From positions 735,688 through 799,687 of the forward strand of contig BJOX01000074.1 of the NCBI GenBank assembly GCA_009731375.1: 64,000 nucleotides of DNA. The letters run 5' to 3'. The notes beneath the pieces are model-generated. The model was not told the DNA's origin, made no database searches, and saw nothing but the letters and a program-made list of their open reading frames with translations. Source of the DNA: Paulinella micropora. Its lineage: Eukaryota > Cercozoa > Imbricatea > Euglyphida. Shown one piece after another: positions 28,863-39,570 of the stretch. Every line of letters begins with the position of its first letter. Position 1 is the stretch's first letter. Made by a program: the position numbers and the translations under genes.

Positions 28863-29222
28863 TTATGCGACACGAGAAGCCTTGTAAATGGTTCTGACAG
28901 GCTTACCAAAATGGGAAACTATTTCCGCGACATTGGGCCAAGACCTAACCATGATAACAGAATCTGGTTCTCCATCGCCCATCAATACTACGATGTAGTT
29001 AGAAATTTCGGCGGGGGGAGAGCGATACCCCCACACTATAACTGGAATAGAATTGGGCTTTGGTGTAAAAGACCACTTTGCTTCCCCAGCCTCGTTTATA
29101 ACGACCTGAACCTCATCAATTCTGATAACTACATTACGACTACCCACCGGCCTGCCACTTTTTTTCGCTCCCTTTTTTCTACTCCCCCTAGGCCTATTCC
29201 AATCAGGTTGTTCAAGGGACAC
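28863..29222 (-). CDS. Hypothetical 119-residue protein with a basic N-terminus
   Basis: Intact frame. Starts with PDWNRPRGSRKKGAKKSGRP, which contains an AT-hook-like Gly-Arg-Pro, followed by beta-strand-like segments (VVIRIDEVQVVINEAGEAKW) and PVRTIYKASRVA at the end. No family recognised. Less AT-rich than the other viral genes, so it could be host-derived or lie at the edge of the viral segment. Confidence 0.4.
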   Translation of the reverse strand: MSLEQPDWNRPRGSRKKGAKKSGRPVGSRNVVIRIDEVQVVINEAGEAKWSFTPKPNSIPVIVWGYRSPPAEISNYIVVLMGDGEPDSVIMVRSWPNVAEIVSHFGKPVRTIYKASRVA

Positions 29223-29717
29223 ATTATTGACACCATCAGTAATTACCTAATTTGACAGACAATGAATACAGACAACAGAAGAAAAAATGATTACCGCCAC
29301 TGCTTGGTCTGGGGCCTTTTTTTCCTCGGTTTGCTACACATACACATAAACATACACATAAAATAAAAAACATAATGAAATTACCTCATTTTCAGGCTCT
29401 TCCCACTCTGGGTCGTCGCGTTGCTCCTCTTCAGGCTCGTTGTCAGACATCCTACAAGCAACACACAAGGGTTCAGCCTTTTTTCTTTTCGCACTTTGGT
29501 CTTTCTGAAAAAACCAAGAAATGAAAAAAAAGAAACAGACAAAAACACGTGATTGAATTTCTGGATTTTCTGCTGACAATTTGAAATGCCGATAAAAAGG
29601 AAAAGCGAAATTTTTTTTACATCGCATGCGGGAAAGGTGAGGTAAAAATACACACCGCCAAAATTCTGACCGCCGTGCCTTGGACTACTTTCAGTCTTTC
29701 TTTTTCTCAATCTCGCA
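29223..29717. other. Spacer without supported gene
   Basis: Mixed composition. Short frames on the minus strand show no motif. Nothing assigned. Confidence 0.5.
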
Positions 29718-30011
29718 ATGAGTGAGGACGGAAGTATCAATGATGATAATATTGAATATGTTGAAAGAGAAGAACACAATAAATGGTTGGAGAAATTACA
29801 AGATAAAGGAAAACAAAAATTAATATCTTATAAAGCAAGTAATGATGTCAAATATGATAATGTAATAAGTAAATTAGAACGAAATGAACAAGAAAGAATA
29901 CAATTAGAAAAAAAAAGGAAAGATTGTATGAATAAGGCGAGTGCTATTGAAGAATTGCTTAATAAATGTAATGATAATGTAGAGCGAAAGGAAAAAATTG
30001 AACTGCACTGA
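29718..30011 (+). CDS. Coiled-coil protein truncated by a repeat
   Basis: About 95 residues of charged helix (EREEHNKWLEKLQDKGKQ, RNEQERIQLEKKRKD). Its last three codons and stop lie in the dispersed repeat that begins at 30,000, so the natural C-terminus is lost. AT-rich like the PLV genes; it may be the last viral gene on this side. Confidence 0.4.
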   Translation: MSEDGSINDDNIEYVEREEHNKWLEKLQDKGKQKLISYKASNDVKYDNVISKLERNEQERIQLEKKRKDCMNKASAIEELLNKCNDNVERKEKIELH

Positions 30012-30042
30012 AGATCTGTCCTGAAGTGGCCCCCTATACTAC
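30000..30042 (+). repeat. Dispersed repeat, copy next to the foldback element
   Basis: Same as 12479-12521 in the same orientation, one mismatch within the first 43 bases seen by eye (CTATAG/CTATAC). Confidence 0.75.
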
Positions 30043-30344
30043 TTGTAGACTGAAGTCTTTGACACTGCCTACTACAACGGTTTGCTTTGCCTCTACAAAA
30101 GTAATGATTCACCCGTTTCTTTTTTATTGGAAGGATTTAAGGCATCCGCACTGCTGTATTTGCAATTGGGAAAAAGACTCCATTCCAAAGAGCCGTTGAA
30201 CACGTGATAATTCCAAATACAGCAGTGCGGATGCCTTAAATCCTTCCAATAAAAAAGAAACGGGTGAATCATTGTCACATGTTTTGCAGAGGCAAAGCAA
30301 ACCGTTGTGGTAGGCAGTGTCGTAAAGACTTCAGTCTACAGACA
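30043..30344. mobile_element. Foldback element with ~140-bp inverted arms
   Basis: Ends are TGTAGACTGAAGTC and its exact complement. Arms 30044-30180 and 30198-30344 match almost throughout (CAACGGTTTGCTTTGCCTCT, CCCGTTTCTTTTTTATTGG, GGCATCCGCACTGCTGTATT) with one small insertion, around a spacer of about 17 bp. No coding capacity. The locus at 12,520 looks like the same host repeat without this insert. Confidence 0.85.
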
Positions 30345-30443
30345 TATAGTACTCATGTTCTCTGCGATGTCATGACAATGAGTCATTTGCAGTGAAATAG
30401 ATACATATCAGAGGTAAAATAGGCGTAGTGAGTGCACACACAG

Positions 30444-30687
30444 GATGTGTGTGTGTGTGTGTGTGTCCATGTGTGTGTGTGTGTGTGTGTGTGTACATGT
30501 GTGTGTGTGTGTGTGTGTGTACATATGTGTGTGTGTGTGTGTGTATGTGTGGGTGTCTGTGTGTCTGTGTGTGTGTGTGTGTGGGTGTGTGTGTGTGGGG
30601 GGGGGGGGGGGNNNNNNNNNNNNNNNNNNNNNNNNNNNNNNNNNNNNNNNNNNNNNNNNNNNNNNNNNNNNNNNNNNNNNNGGGGGG
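30444..30687 (+). repeat. (GT)n tract with gap
   Basis: About 165 bases of GT repeats with CATG and TATG interruptions, then poly-G and 70 N (30612-30681). Confidence 0.95.
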
Positions 30688-30837
30688 TCGTGGGCTCTTC
30701 CTCCCTGCATTTTCTCTAACACACACATACGCATACTTAGGCAAGTGATCTGCAAGTTCAGTCGAGGACAAAGTCAAGGGATATGGTGGACGACGGTTCG
30801 TGTCTGGTTCTCGGTGTGTGTTCTATCGAGTGTTCAT

Positions 30838-33800
30838 GCATTACTACTAGTCAGCTGGGGAGCTAGCAACGCCGGTGGCGATTCCTCCTCGGTGACAGAC
30901 AAGCTAACCAGCCGGTCAACCATCTATCATACAAGTTCTGCCTTTGCCGCCTTGCAACCGGATGGCAAAGTGGCTACGTGGGGATCCAGTATCTCTGGCG
31001 GGGATTGCTCTGCGGTGGCGAACAATCTTACGAACGTGAAGAGCACTTATGCTACAAAGAGCGCTTTTGCAGCCCTGAAAACGGACGGGACGGTGGTCAC
31101 CTGGGGAAAAGTCTCGAAGGTGGTGACTCGTCTGTGGTAACAGGAAGCCTAGTAGAAATTGCTGCCATGTATGCGACAGACTATGCTTTTAGCGCTGTGA
31201 AGACGGACAGGACCGTGGTGAGCGGTGGTGGAGATTCATCTGCAGTCGCCGACCAATTGGCGAATACAATAGCAGTTTATGCCACATCGAGTGCGTTTGC
31301 GGTCGTGCAGACCGACGGGACTGTGGTCACTTGGGGGAATAGCCGCTACGGCGGTGATTCTTCTGCAGTGGCAAACCGCCTGACAAGCGTGGCAACCATT
31401 TATAGCTCTGAGTACGCCTTCGCCGCTGTCAAGACCGACGGCACAGTGGTGACTTGGGGATACAGCGAGCATGGTGGGAATTCCTCCTCGGTGGAGGACC
31501 AGCTGCTGGATGTGATTACAATATGCGCCACCTACAATGCTTTTGCCGCCTTGAAAACCAACGGTGAAGTGGTGACATGGGGGTCGATAAGCTACGGCGG
31601 GGATTCCTCTTCGGCTGCGAACAAGCTGACACAGGTGACAGCCATCTTTGCCACAGGTTTCGCGTTTGCGGCCCTGCTAGCTGATGGGACCGTCGTGGCT
31701 TGGGGAGACAGTGACTACGGTGGAGCAGCGGAGCAGCTGACGGGAGTGGCAACCATATCCGCCACATGGTATGCTTTTGCAGCAGTGAAAATGGACGGCA
31801 CAGTGGTCACTTGGGGGTCCAGTGGCCACGGTGGCGATTCATCGTTTTGTCGGACAAACTGACAAACGTTGCTAATGTGCACGCCACATGCTGCGCATTT
31901 GCCGCGGTCAAGACAGATGGTACAGTGGTAACATGGGGCGTGGGCAGCAATGGTGGCGATTCCTCCTCTGTGGCGGAGCAACTGACGGCGTTGGCCAGCA
32001 TCCATTCCGCTGACTATGCCTTTGCTGCCATCAGAGATTGCAGCGTGCTCTTTATCAGCCACGAAGCCATCTGCAGCGCCTGCAACGCGACCCAGTGCGA
32101 GACTGGGACCTATGCGGCAGGCTACGCAAGGTTCGCACCCGGCCCATCTCCCACCTGCGAGCCATGCGCCGCGCTCTTTCCCAGCAATGATTCCTTGGCC
32201 CTGTGTCAGAAGTGCAGCTCCACGGCCTGCGAGGCTGGGGAGTGTGTGGCAGGACACGCAAGCTTTTCCGCTGCCCCGTACCCCGCCTGCATGGCGTGCC
32301 CGACCGTGTCATTTCAAGATCGAGCCACTGAGAGCTGTTTGCTCTGTCCTCAGGGTTTCTACGGGAGCCAATCTGCTCGAGCCGACTGTCTGCTCTGTGA
32401 AGCGGGTGACATTTACATATACATATGCATCATATACAATGACGCATTTGTACACATCGACATAAACTGAGAGATATTTCAAGAGCAAACGCACACACTG
32501 TACATAACGGTTTACGATTTGCAGATTCATGTTATAAATACCTGTCATGAACGTGAAACATGCCTGGCGATTACACTTAGGTCGTTTTGCTGGGAAGGCT
32601 GGCCTCTCCGAGTGCGCGCCGTGTCCTGTGGGCCACTTCTGTGCGATACCATCCCAGATTATTGTTCCCGAACCTTGCCCGCCAGGGACCTATAAACCGC
32701 GTGCATCAGCAGAGGCGATTTCAGTCAGCGCATGCATGCCCTGCCCTGCCGACAAGGAATCAGCGGCCACAGCAGGCGAATGCTCTCCGATACCCCTCAC
32801 TTTGGACGCCGAGGCGCTCTGGCTGTTGATAGTGTCTCTGGTGTTCCTGTTCACGACCGGCTTGTTCGCGGCGGCCATGTGGTATTGGCAACACGCAGAG
32901 GGCGCGAACTACATGGCTCTGTTCACACCTACACTGTCCCTTTTTGACTGGTGTTCCGATATAGTAATATACTGTTTCTGGTGGACCTGGTGAATGTCAA
33001 GGGCTGGATAGCAGCTGCTCAAGCGTCACTGGCGGTCTTGGTGGTTTCCTCTCTGGTTCTTGCGATTCTGGTGCTGTGGCTGGTGTCCCGGGAGATACGC
33101 AACAACCGGGAATTTGCCGACTGGTTCCGGAAATAAGCATACGTTGTCCTCGGTCTGTGCTTTATTCTGTCGCTTTTTATACTGAACGCTGTGGTTCTTC
33201 TAATATATGCATGACGGTTGGTATTGATCTTACTTACATGGTAATGTGCAAGGTGATCGTCGTCATCATAAGCCTTACCAACGCAGAGGTACTAGAAGTT
33301 CTCGCTTGCAAGGTGGGCAACATCAAGATGATTTCTGCGCCATGGAATCCTGAATCGAGGGTCGCGCTCACCATGGTTGGCGGCAGCAGCAACTTTCTCG
33401 AAGACCTTCCACAGGTGTGACTCGCACGTAAATCAAGGCCTGTGCTGTCGATATGTAATGTTGACCATTGTTTGTGGTAGCTCTGCATTCAGATCTCGGT
33501 CAGCGTTGCCGACGGACTGACCCTCCCCCGTATCGTCTCTTTGATTGCCACGGTTCTCATGATCCTCAAGGGCATTCTCACCCGTTTTTTTGTCGGGCTT
33601 ATCCACTCTCAGCGCGCCTTCCACTCCAAAGCTATCAAGTCAGGGCGGCAGGACCAGGCATTGGAGGTGACTGATCTCTCTGCAGGGACCTACCTCGAAT
33701 TGGACCGCAAGCGTCAGGAAGAAGGTTTACCTTATAGAGAACAAGAGCTTGCTCGCAGGGCACAAGAGCTGGCTAGTAAAGCTTAAGAACAAGAGCTGGC

Positions 33801-34236
33801 TCTGAAGGAACAACAACTGTTTATTCAGGCTCAGAATTTGGCCCTCCTGGGCAAAGAATCGCTTGGCAGCGACGAAGTTACACCAAGCATGCAAGAGGCA
33901 GTTGCTGGCTAGCAATCAACTGTTGTTGATACTATTTGCAAGAACATGGATGGTTTCTTCACCGTCACAATGGAAGGAAGAAGTCCCATATCATCTAATC
34001 TTGGGGAACATACCATGGCACAAAGCTACACGCAATAATATTATAGTAATATCTTCCTGAGTTACTAACTGATAACCGTACCATGGGGATCCATTGAAAC
34101 CCAAGGATTGGATCATCGACCAGTGGGGCCGCATGTGCATGCAAAGACTCAACGAAAGAGAAATGGCGGCAGCCAGGAACCATTTGGTAGCCTGAGGGGA
34201 ACTCAGATTTTTAATCCGCTATTGTGGTGAGACGTC
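30838..34236 (+). pseudogene. Host-type gene: RCC1-like repeats, Cys-rich repeats, membrane helices, coiled coil
   Basis: At least nine repeats of about 55 residues share 'AFAALKTDGTVVTWG...GGDSSAV..QLT.V' (30870-32030). Then come Cys-rich GCC2/GCC3-type repeats (CNATQCETGTY, CEPCAALFPSND, CSSTACEAGECVAGHASF). An intron 32406-32580 (GT...AG) joins in phase to GRFAGKAGLSECAPCPVGHFC. Then a helix (LWLLIVSLVFLFTTGLFAAA) and others (AAAQASLAVLVVSSLVLAI), exon ends at 33414 (NFLEDLPQ), and 33481 onward (VSLIATVLMILKGILTRFFV) into a Gln/Glu coiled coil (RRAQELASKA). Frameshifts lie near 31,115, 31,855 and 32,960; in-frame TAA at 33134 and 33784 and later TAG/TAA, with the frame otherwise open to TGA 34234. 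Large proteins of this layout occur in dinoflagellates and other algae; the role is probably cell-surface sensing. Confidence 0.55.
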
Positions 34237-35171
34237 CCGAAGGCCTTAGTTTAGTTATGCTCCTACTTGTAAGCTTCAAATACATTTCATTGTTTTGTTG
34301 TCAATAAATCCGTAAGGTTCTTGCAGAAAGTTGTGCGACAGTTGACTAGATTACTCTTTACTGTTCTTACTTGTTTCTATAGCGCTTTTTTCCTGCCACT
34401 CACTTTCGCGTATGTCAGTCTATGTTCATTAGTGACTATGAAAACGGAGGCTTTATAGAAAAAATGAGTTTTGCTCCTTTTTCCAAAATTCTTTTTATTG
34501 CAAAGATCACACTGAAATCTAACTAGTGGCGAAATATTTTTTTTACTTTTGAATTTGAATTCTATTGCAAGAGTTAACGGTTACATGTATTTTAAAAAAG
34601 AAATTACGTTTTTATGGTAAGACAAGGAGGGTGTGAAAATTTGGTGCTTGCTAGTTTAAGATGCGAACTTTTTTAATCTACAAACCTTTTCAAAGTTTAA
34701 AAAGCTTTCTTTTTATTATCGAAGACATTCAAGTTAACACTGACAAACTCTATACTACAATTTTTTTTAAATAAAAAAGTTCTCTTATCATAGTAAAAAG
34801 TTAAACTTTTTTTATACACAGAACTTTTTTTATATTAATACCTTTAACTTTTTTTCGCAAAGGAAAGGGCTCGGAAGACATATGCCGCTGATCATGAGTT
34901 ATTAACCGTGTGACGGTGGCAAGATTTTGAGAGTCATTACAATAACTTCAATATTATTACTATATTTTTCGACGTATTGGAAAAGTTTATCTTATAACAA
35001 AAGTTTAATTTATAAATTGAAGTTTGTCGGACGTAAACGAAAAAGTTTAACTTAATATCATCAGTAAAAAACTTTGACTTATCATGATTAATATGAAAAA
35101 GTTTGACCTAAATAAAAAGTTTGACGTGGCGCGGTCACGAGTCAAAGTTTCTATATAGGTCAAAGTTCGGT
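34237..35171. other. AT-rich spacer with repeated AAAAGTTT words
   Basis: No gene. Many copies of AAAAAGTTTRACTTA-like words in both orientations (AACTTTTT and AAAAAGTT), densest at 34,640-35,130. The word TCAAAGTTTYTATATAGGTCA at the end of this spacer is met again just past the other end of the copia element. Confidence 0.6.
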
Positions 35172-35176
35172 AGTAT

Positions 35177-35451
35177 CTTTGGGAAGCTACCCATCGTGGA
35201 ACCTTTTACCGACTCCTTTCAGAGTCTATCCGGGCTACCTAGCAAGACTATCAACGCAGTATGGAAACGCACTTTAATAACTCGTATAATAAAAGAACTG
35301 ACGCTTTGACTTCCCGCCACGTGACAGACTGACTAACTTAGGTATAGGTCTTACGCATTTTGGTTAACATTGGCATTATTGACTGTCCGGCCTATTGACA
35401 AATCAACTACCTAAGTAACGGTGAATTAAATTGAAATAGTAATGACCAACG
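35177..35451 (-). repeat. Copia 3' LTR
   Basis: 275 bp; differs from the other LTR at about nine or ten positions by eye (96-97 % identity). On the minus strand it starts CGTTGGTCATTAC and ends CCCAAAG; it lacks canonical TG...CA ends when bounded by the target duplication. Confidence 0.9.
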
Positions 35452-35674
35452 CTCCCCCTTAGTTATTTGTCAATGTCACGACTACCGTAATAAGTGTCTT
35501 ATAGTTCTGAAGCAAATGAAAAATTTGCAAGCGCTTCCCGTAAGGGGTATCAAGTGTAACTAAAAACTATATATATAAAAACGTTAGGGGTGTGAAGAAG
35601 CAAGTGAAAAGAAAGAGAAGCAGGCTGTATGCGATAAAGTAATACTATCCTTCGCGCACCCGAAGCCAGAAAAG

Positions 35675-35953
35675 TCAGGAATCCCCCCCACCGGCCACCG
35701 CAAGGCCTGGGGACTTGTCAAGCTCGTTGCGCAGCTCATCGCCATCGTATGCAAAACCGTCCTCAGTTCCGCTCGCCTCTATTTCCCATTCTTCTTGATC
35801 ATCTTCCCGTCCTTCTTCTAGTTCCCGACGTTGTTCTATTTCTTGTTTTGGGTATCGTCCGTGTTTCAGCTTTAGGAATTCCGCGCGATTGACTTTCCAT
35901 TTGGCTTGCTGGTCTATGACCCTGTCCCACGGCACGGAGTCAAGCCACTGCAT
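35675..35953 (-). CDS. Extra 3' reading frame of the copia element
   Basis: 92 codons between RNase H and the 3' LTR: MQWLDSVPWDRVIDQQAKW at the start, a strongly acidic middle (EEGREDDQEEWEIEASGTED) and a Gly-rich end. Copia elements normally end with RNase H; this may be its extended C-terminus after a frame change or a separate small protein. No family recognised. Confidence 0.4.
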   Translation of the reverse strand: MQWLDSVPWDRVIDQQAKWKVNRAEFLKLKHGRYPKQEIEQRRELEEGREDDQEEWEIEASGTEDGFAYDGDELRNELDKSPGLAVAGGGDS

Positions 35954-36059
35954 CGATCGAAGATTCCACGGCTTTCAATCCGGCATCGACAATACTAAAC
36001 AACTCACACAGAGCGAGAACAAAAACACAAAACATAGGTGAAACACCCGTAGTCATTCC

Positions 36060-37785
36060 GGTTCTCCCGGAATAATAACCGTGAATTTGTTGAGCAAATA
36101 AGTAAACTGCTCGCGCGGTAACGGTTTGGTGAGTAAATCTCCTATCTGCTTTTTAGTACCTACCTTTATAAACTTTATCCATCTCTCTGAAGGCGATGAA
36201 TGAAGTGTAATTCGAGAGGTAAATGTTTGGTGCGGGGTCCGGATAATCCTCTTTCACCCGCGAGAATTGTTTGCGAATCATCCTCGAAAATTTCCACTGC
36301 ACCTTTTTGCGGAATTCCGAGTTCCTGTCTGACATGATCTATTGCTAGTCCTTCTCTTATGCATTCAGCAGCTGCGTAAATTTCCGCGTCATTTGAACTA
36401 AGTGCTATCCAACTCTGTCTTTTTGAAAGCCAACCTATTGGTTCTCCTCCTCACAGGATTATAAAACCTGTGCGTGACTTACCCGTCTTCAAACAGACTT
36501 TGTTGGTGGCATCGGGCCACAAAGTGACCTTAGGGTACGACATACCCTCTTGAACGGATTTTGGCCCGTTAAAGGCTATACCGCGAAAAGAGTTGATTAA
36601 ATAGCGTACGATTCTGCCTAACATAGCGTAAGTTACTCCCTTGTCTATGGTTTGCATGACGCTTGCAGCGTTAAGAGCTTGTTCAATATCAGGTCTAGTC
36701 ATCTTAGCTAAATAAAGCAAACTGCCTACTATACTCGGAATAGACATTTTACGCAAAGCTGCATCTTCAGACATTGCTTCCGGAGTTTGGTCTACCGCTC
36801 GGGTACTTACCGGACGAGAATTTGCGTATCCTGTCTCACGTAAAATTTGCAATTGATACTTTCTTTGGTGCAAAACGTTTCTGCCTTTCTCATGCACTAT
36901 CTCTATCCCTTTGAATTCATTTGCGACTCTATCCCTTTGAATTCTTTTGAGTGGGTAGTACTGTTCTAACGCAGACGCGAATTTTTCATAGGCTTCTTTG
37001 TTAGGTGCGGAAAATATTAAATCATCCACATGAAATACTCCCATTATCGCATATTCTCTTATAGGCTTGTCTTTCTCTACAAACATGCATAAATCGGAGT
37101 CTAACAGCCTAAATCCTAGCTTTACTAACTTAGGGGCTAGTATGTCATACCACCTTCTGCCTGCCTAAGGGGCACCATATAACGCTCCATCAACACGCAA
37201 TATCATCCCCTCTACCCTCTCTATCCATTGCTTCAGGTGGGTAGGCAAATACGGGATCTTGCATGCGGGCATTTAAGTAAGCATTTTTGAAATCAATTCC
37301 ATAAAGCTTATTACCATGCCAGGCAGTTAGTTTGGCAAGCATGAGCAGTGAGCGATGTGAGGCACAAGGAACAAACAACTGATCAGGGTTGAAACTAACT
37401 CCTGGCTCTAACATGTCTCCTCTTAAAGCTAATCTAGACTTAACAAACTTCCTTCCGTTCTCGTCTATCTTTACTTTGTGAACCCATGTGAGCTGAACTA
37501 CCTTGCTAACACCACCGCCTTTTTGGCTTCGCTAAAGTTAACCCATGTATATGTCTTAAAGTCTTTAAGAGATTGAATCTCTTTCTTCATGCCTTCTAAC
37601 AACTCTTTCGCTGTCAATCCCTGTTCAGCTATCTCTTTAGGTACACGAATGTTAAAATAAAGCAAAAGTTCATTTGGTTCATTCATGCATCTGTCATAAC
37701 ATAACATAGCACTCTCCAACTCTCCAGCAGGCAATACGGACTCCCCTTCACTTACCTTGTACTTATTGATCTCAGAATTTAGCAT
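36060..37785 (-). pseudogene. Copia reverse transcriptase and RNase H
   Basis: From the N-terminal side: MKKEIQSLKDFKTYTWV, then LYGIDFKNAYLNARMQ, FVPCASHRSLLMLAK, the conserved LYGxxQ motif where Gln is replaced by TAG (about 37165), GRRWYDILAPKLVKLGF, the catalytic pair in MGVFHVDDLIF (HVDD instead of the usual YVDD), then SIVGSLLYLAKMTRPDI. RNase H follows with LWPDATNK, SRTGFIIL, a TGA, GGEPIGWLSKRQ, LSSNDAEIYAAAECI and FEDDSQTIL, with a frame change near 36,250. The polymerase would copy element RNA into DNA. Nonsense codons and frameshifts make this copy inactive. Confidence 0.85.
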
Positions 37786-38809
37786 CTTCTCTAGTCTGTC
37801 CTCAAACTGAACAAAGTGAGATGGCTTAGGTTGTACATGTTTTCTAACTTTTAACCTCTCTTTGGGGGCACACTTCTGCTTAACTATGCCTGTGCGTATT
37901 TTACTCTCCCAGCCCTCTCAGTATGTCTTATCTGCCCACTCGTCTCCCCACTCTCTTGCAAGAACTCTCACTCTCACTCCCTCTAGTTCCTCAACCTCAA
38001 CTACTTTTTCTTTTCGTTTTAGTTCACTATGCGGTCGTGATGGTGGTTGTTGTGCTTGTGGTGGTTGTTGTTGTGCCTGTCGTCTTATTCGTTTTCCTTC
38101 TTGAACTATGTTAGCTTCTGTGATCTTGTCACTCTGCTCCCATGTTCTTCCTTTACTAGGTTGCTCACTCTCTTCATATGCTCTTCTCTCATGCTGTGCT
38201 TGAGGGTCAGATGCATCTGTGAGTGCGTGTGCATGTCCTAGTCCTGTGTTGTTTGTCTGTGGGGTTGTGTCGGTGGGATGGGGTGCAGCTGTCGGTGTGG
38301 TGTCGATGTCCTGTGTTGAAAAGCTATCTTGTGTTTGTGTGTGTTTGTGATCTATGCTGACTCCCCCTGTGCCCCCTCCATACTCCCCCTGTCCTTGTTG
38401 ACTATCTGACTGACTAACGTCATCGACATTGTCGTATGTGTCGTCATCGTCATGAGTCTGTGTCGTGTCCTCTTGTGTGTGGGTGGTAGTGGCTGTGGTG
38501 GTGGTGGGTGTGGAGTGTGTTTGTTCAACATCGACATCCTTACTCTCACTCTCCCACAGCTACATCCTCATCCCACTTGACTGTTCTCTGTGGATGTGCT
38601 TCTTTGCCTATCACGTACGGGTTGAACCGCACGTTCCTAACTCCTGTCACTACTTTCCTACCGTCCCACACTCTATATAACTCTCTAAAAATAGTCATAC
38701 TCTACTAGCATAACTTTCTTTCCTCTAAACTGTCCCTTTCTACCCTTGCCTGTATACATTACTCCCATGCAGCCTATCGGTCTAAGGTGTTTCAAAAACG
38801 GTTTCCTTC
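37786..38809 (-). other. Low-complexity linker between copia integrase and reverse transcriptase
   Basis: TG/GGT-rich sequence on the plus strand, Thr/Pro/Ser/His-rich on the coding strand. Copia polyproteins often have a variable linker here. No separate gene is supported. Confidence 0.6.
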
Positions 38810-39540
38810 CCAACAGCTGCTCAAATGGGGGGGTCCTTGGGTGGCAGGCAAAATGTTACCGAATGTTCCATTTCTGCCCAGAAAGAAATGGGCAGGTGGG
38901 CATGGTAACGCATGGCTCTTGCGGCCCCAGCCGTAATGTCATTGGCATTTTCAGCTATAGGGTTACCATCTTTGTCCCCCGTTGCTGACGTTTTCCATAT
39001 AAACTGAATAGACTTCCACCACTCTATCACCTCTTTCGGGACATCAAAACTTGATCACATCTAATTTCTTGTACTTTGTTTCCTGTCTGTCTCTCATAAA
39101 ATGCTACCGCCTGCTTAATGCAATCAATAAATTCGTTCTTATAATATGTGCAAGATAATAATCCTTAATAAACAACGAGTAATCGTCAGTGACCGAAAAT
39201 TAAAGTCTCTTACCGTGTATTGACCGTGCTGACCACGTTCCGGTGTCTATGTGTAATACTACTCCTGGCTTACTAGCTCTCTCTATCTTGTTAACTTTAA
39301 ACCTAGGCAATTGCTTTGCCTTACCTATCATGCATGATTCGCACAATTCTACTTTCTTCTCATCTCCTACTAGCTTTATGCCTAATGCGTTTGCCAGTGC
39401 TCTCATCTTCTTAATGCTATAGTGTCCACATGCATAATGGAACAATTCTATGTCTACCTTTCTAATCATACCAGGCTTGCAGGGATAAGACGCATACAGC
39501 GTCACCTCCCCTGTTTCGCCTTCTGTCTGCCTACGCTTCT
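38810..39540 (-). pseudogene. Copia integrase with GAG-pre-integrase zinc domain
   Basis: The HHCC zinc domain reads LFHYACGHYSIKKMRALA and CESCMIGKAKQLPR. Core: first Asp in VLHIDTGTWSARSIHG; a TAA at 39200-39202 is followed in the same frame by FSVTDDYSLFI; second Asp in QEIRCDQ; a frameshift; and the third acidic residue in DKDGNPIAENAN, followed by HAHLPISFWAEM. About 600 bp of Pro/Ser/Thr-rich linker separates it from the reverse transcriptase. Confidence 0.8.
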
Positions 39541-39570
39541 GTCTTTCTCTCTTGGGGTTTCCCTCCCCTT

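Noticed and set aside
3206-37167. UAR read as glutamine as a firm conclusion
   Set aside because: Suggestive positions exist, but viral genes end on TAA in non-coding context and TGA also interrupts RNase H, so ordinary decay is not excluded. Reported only as a question.
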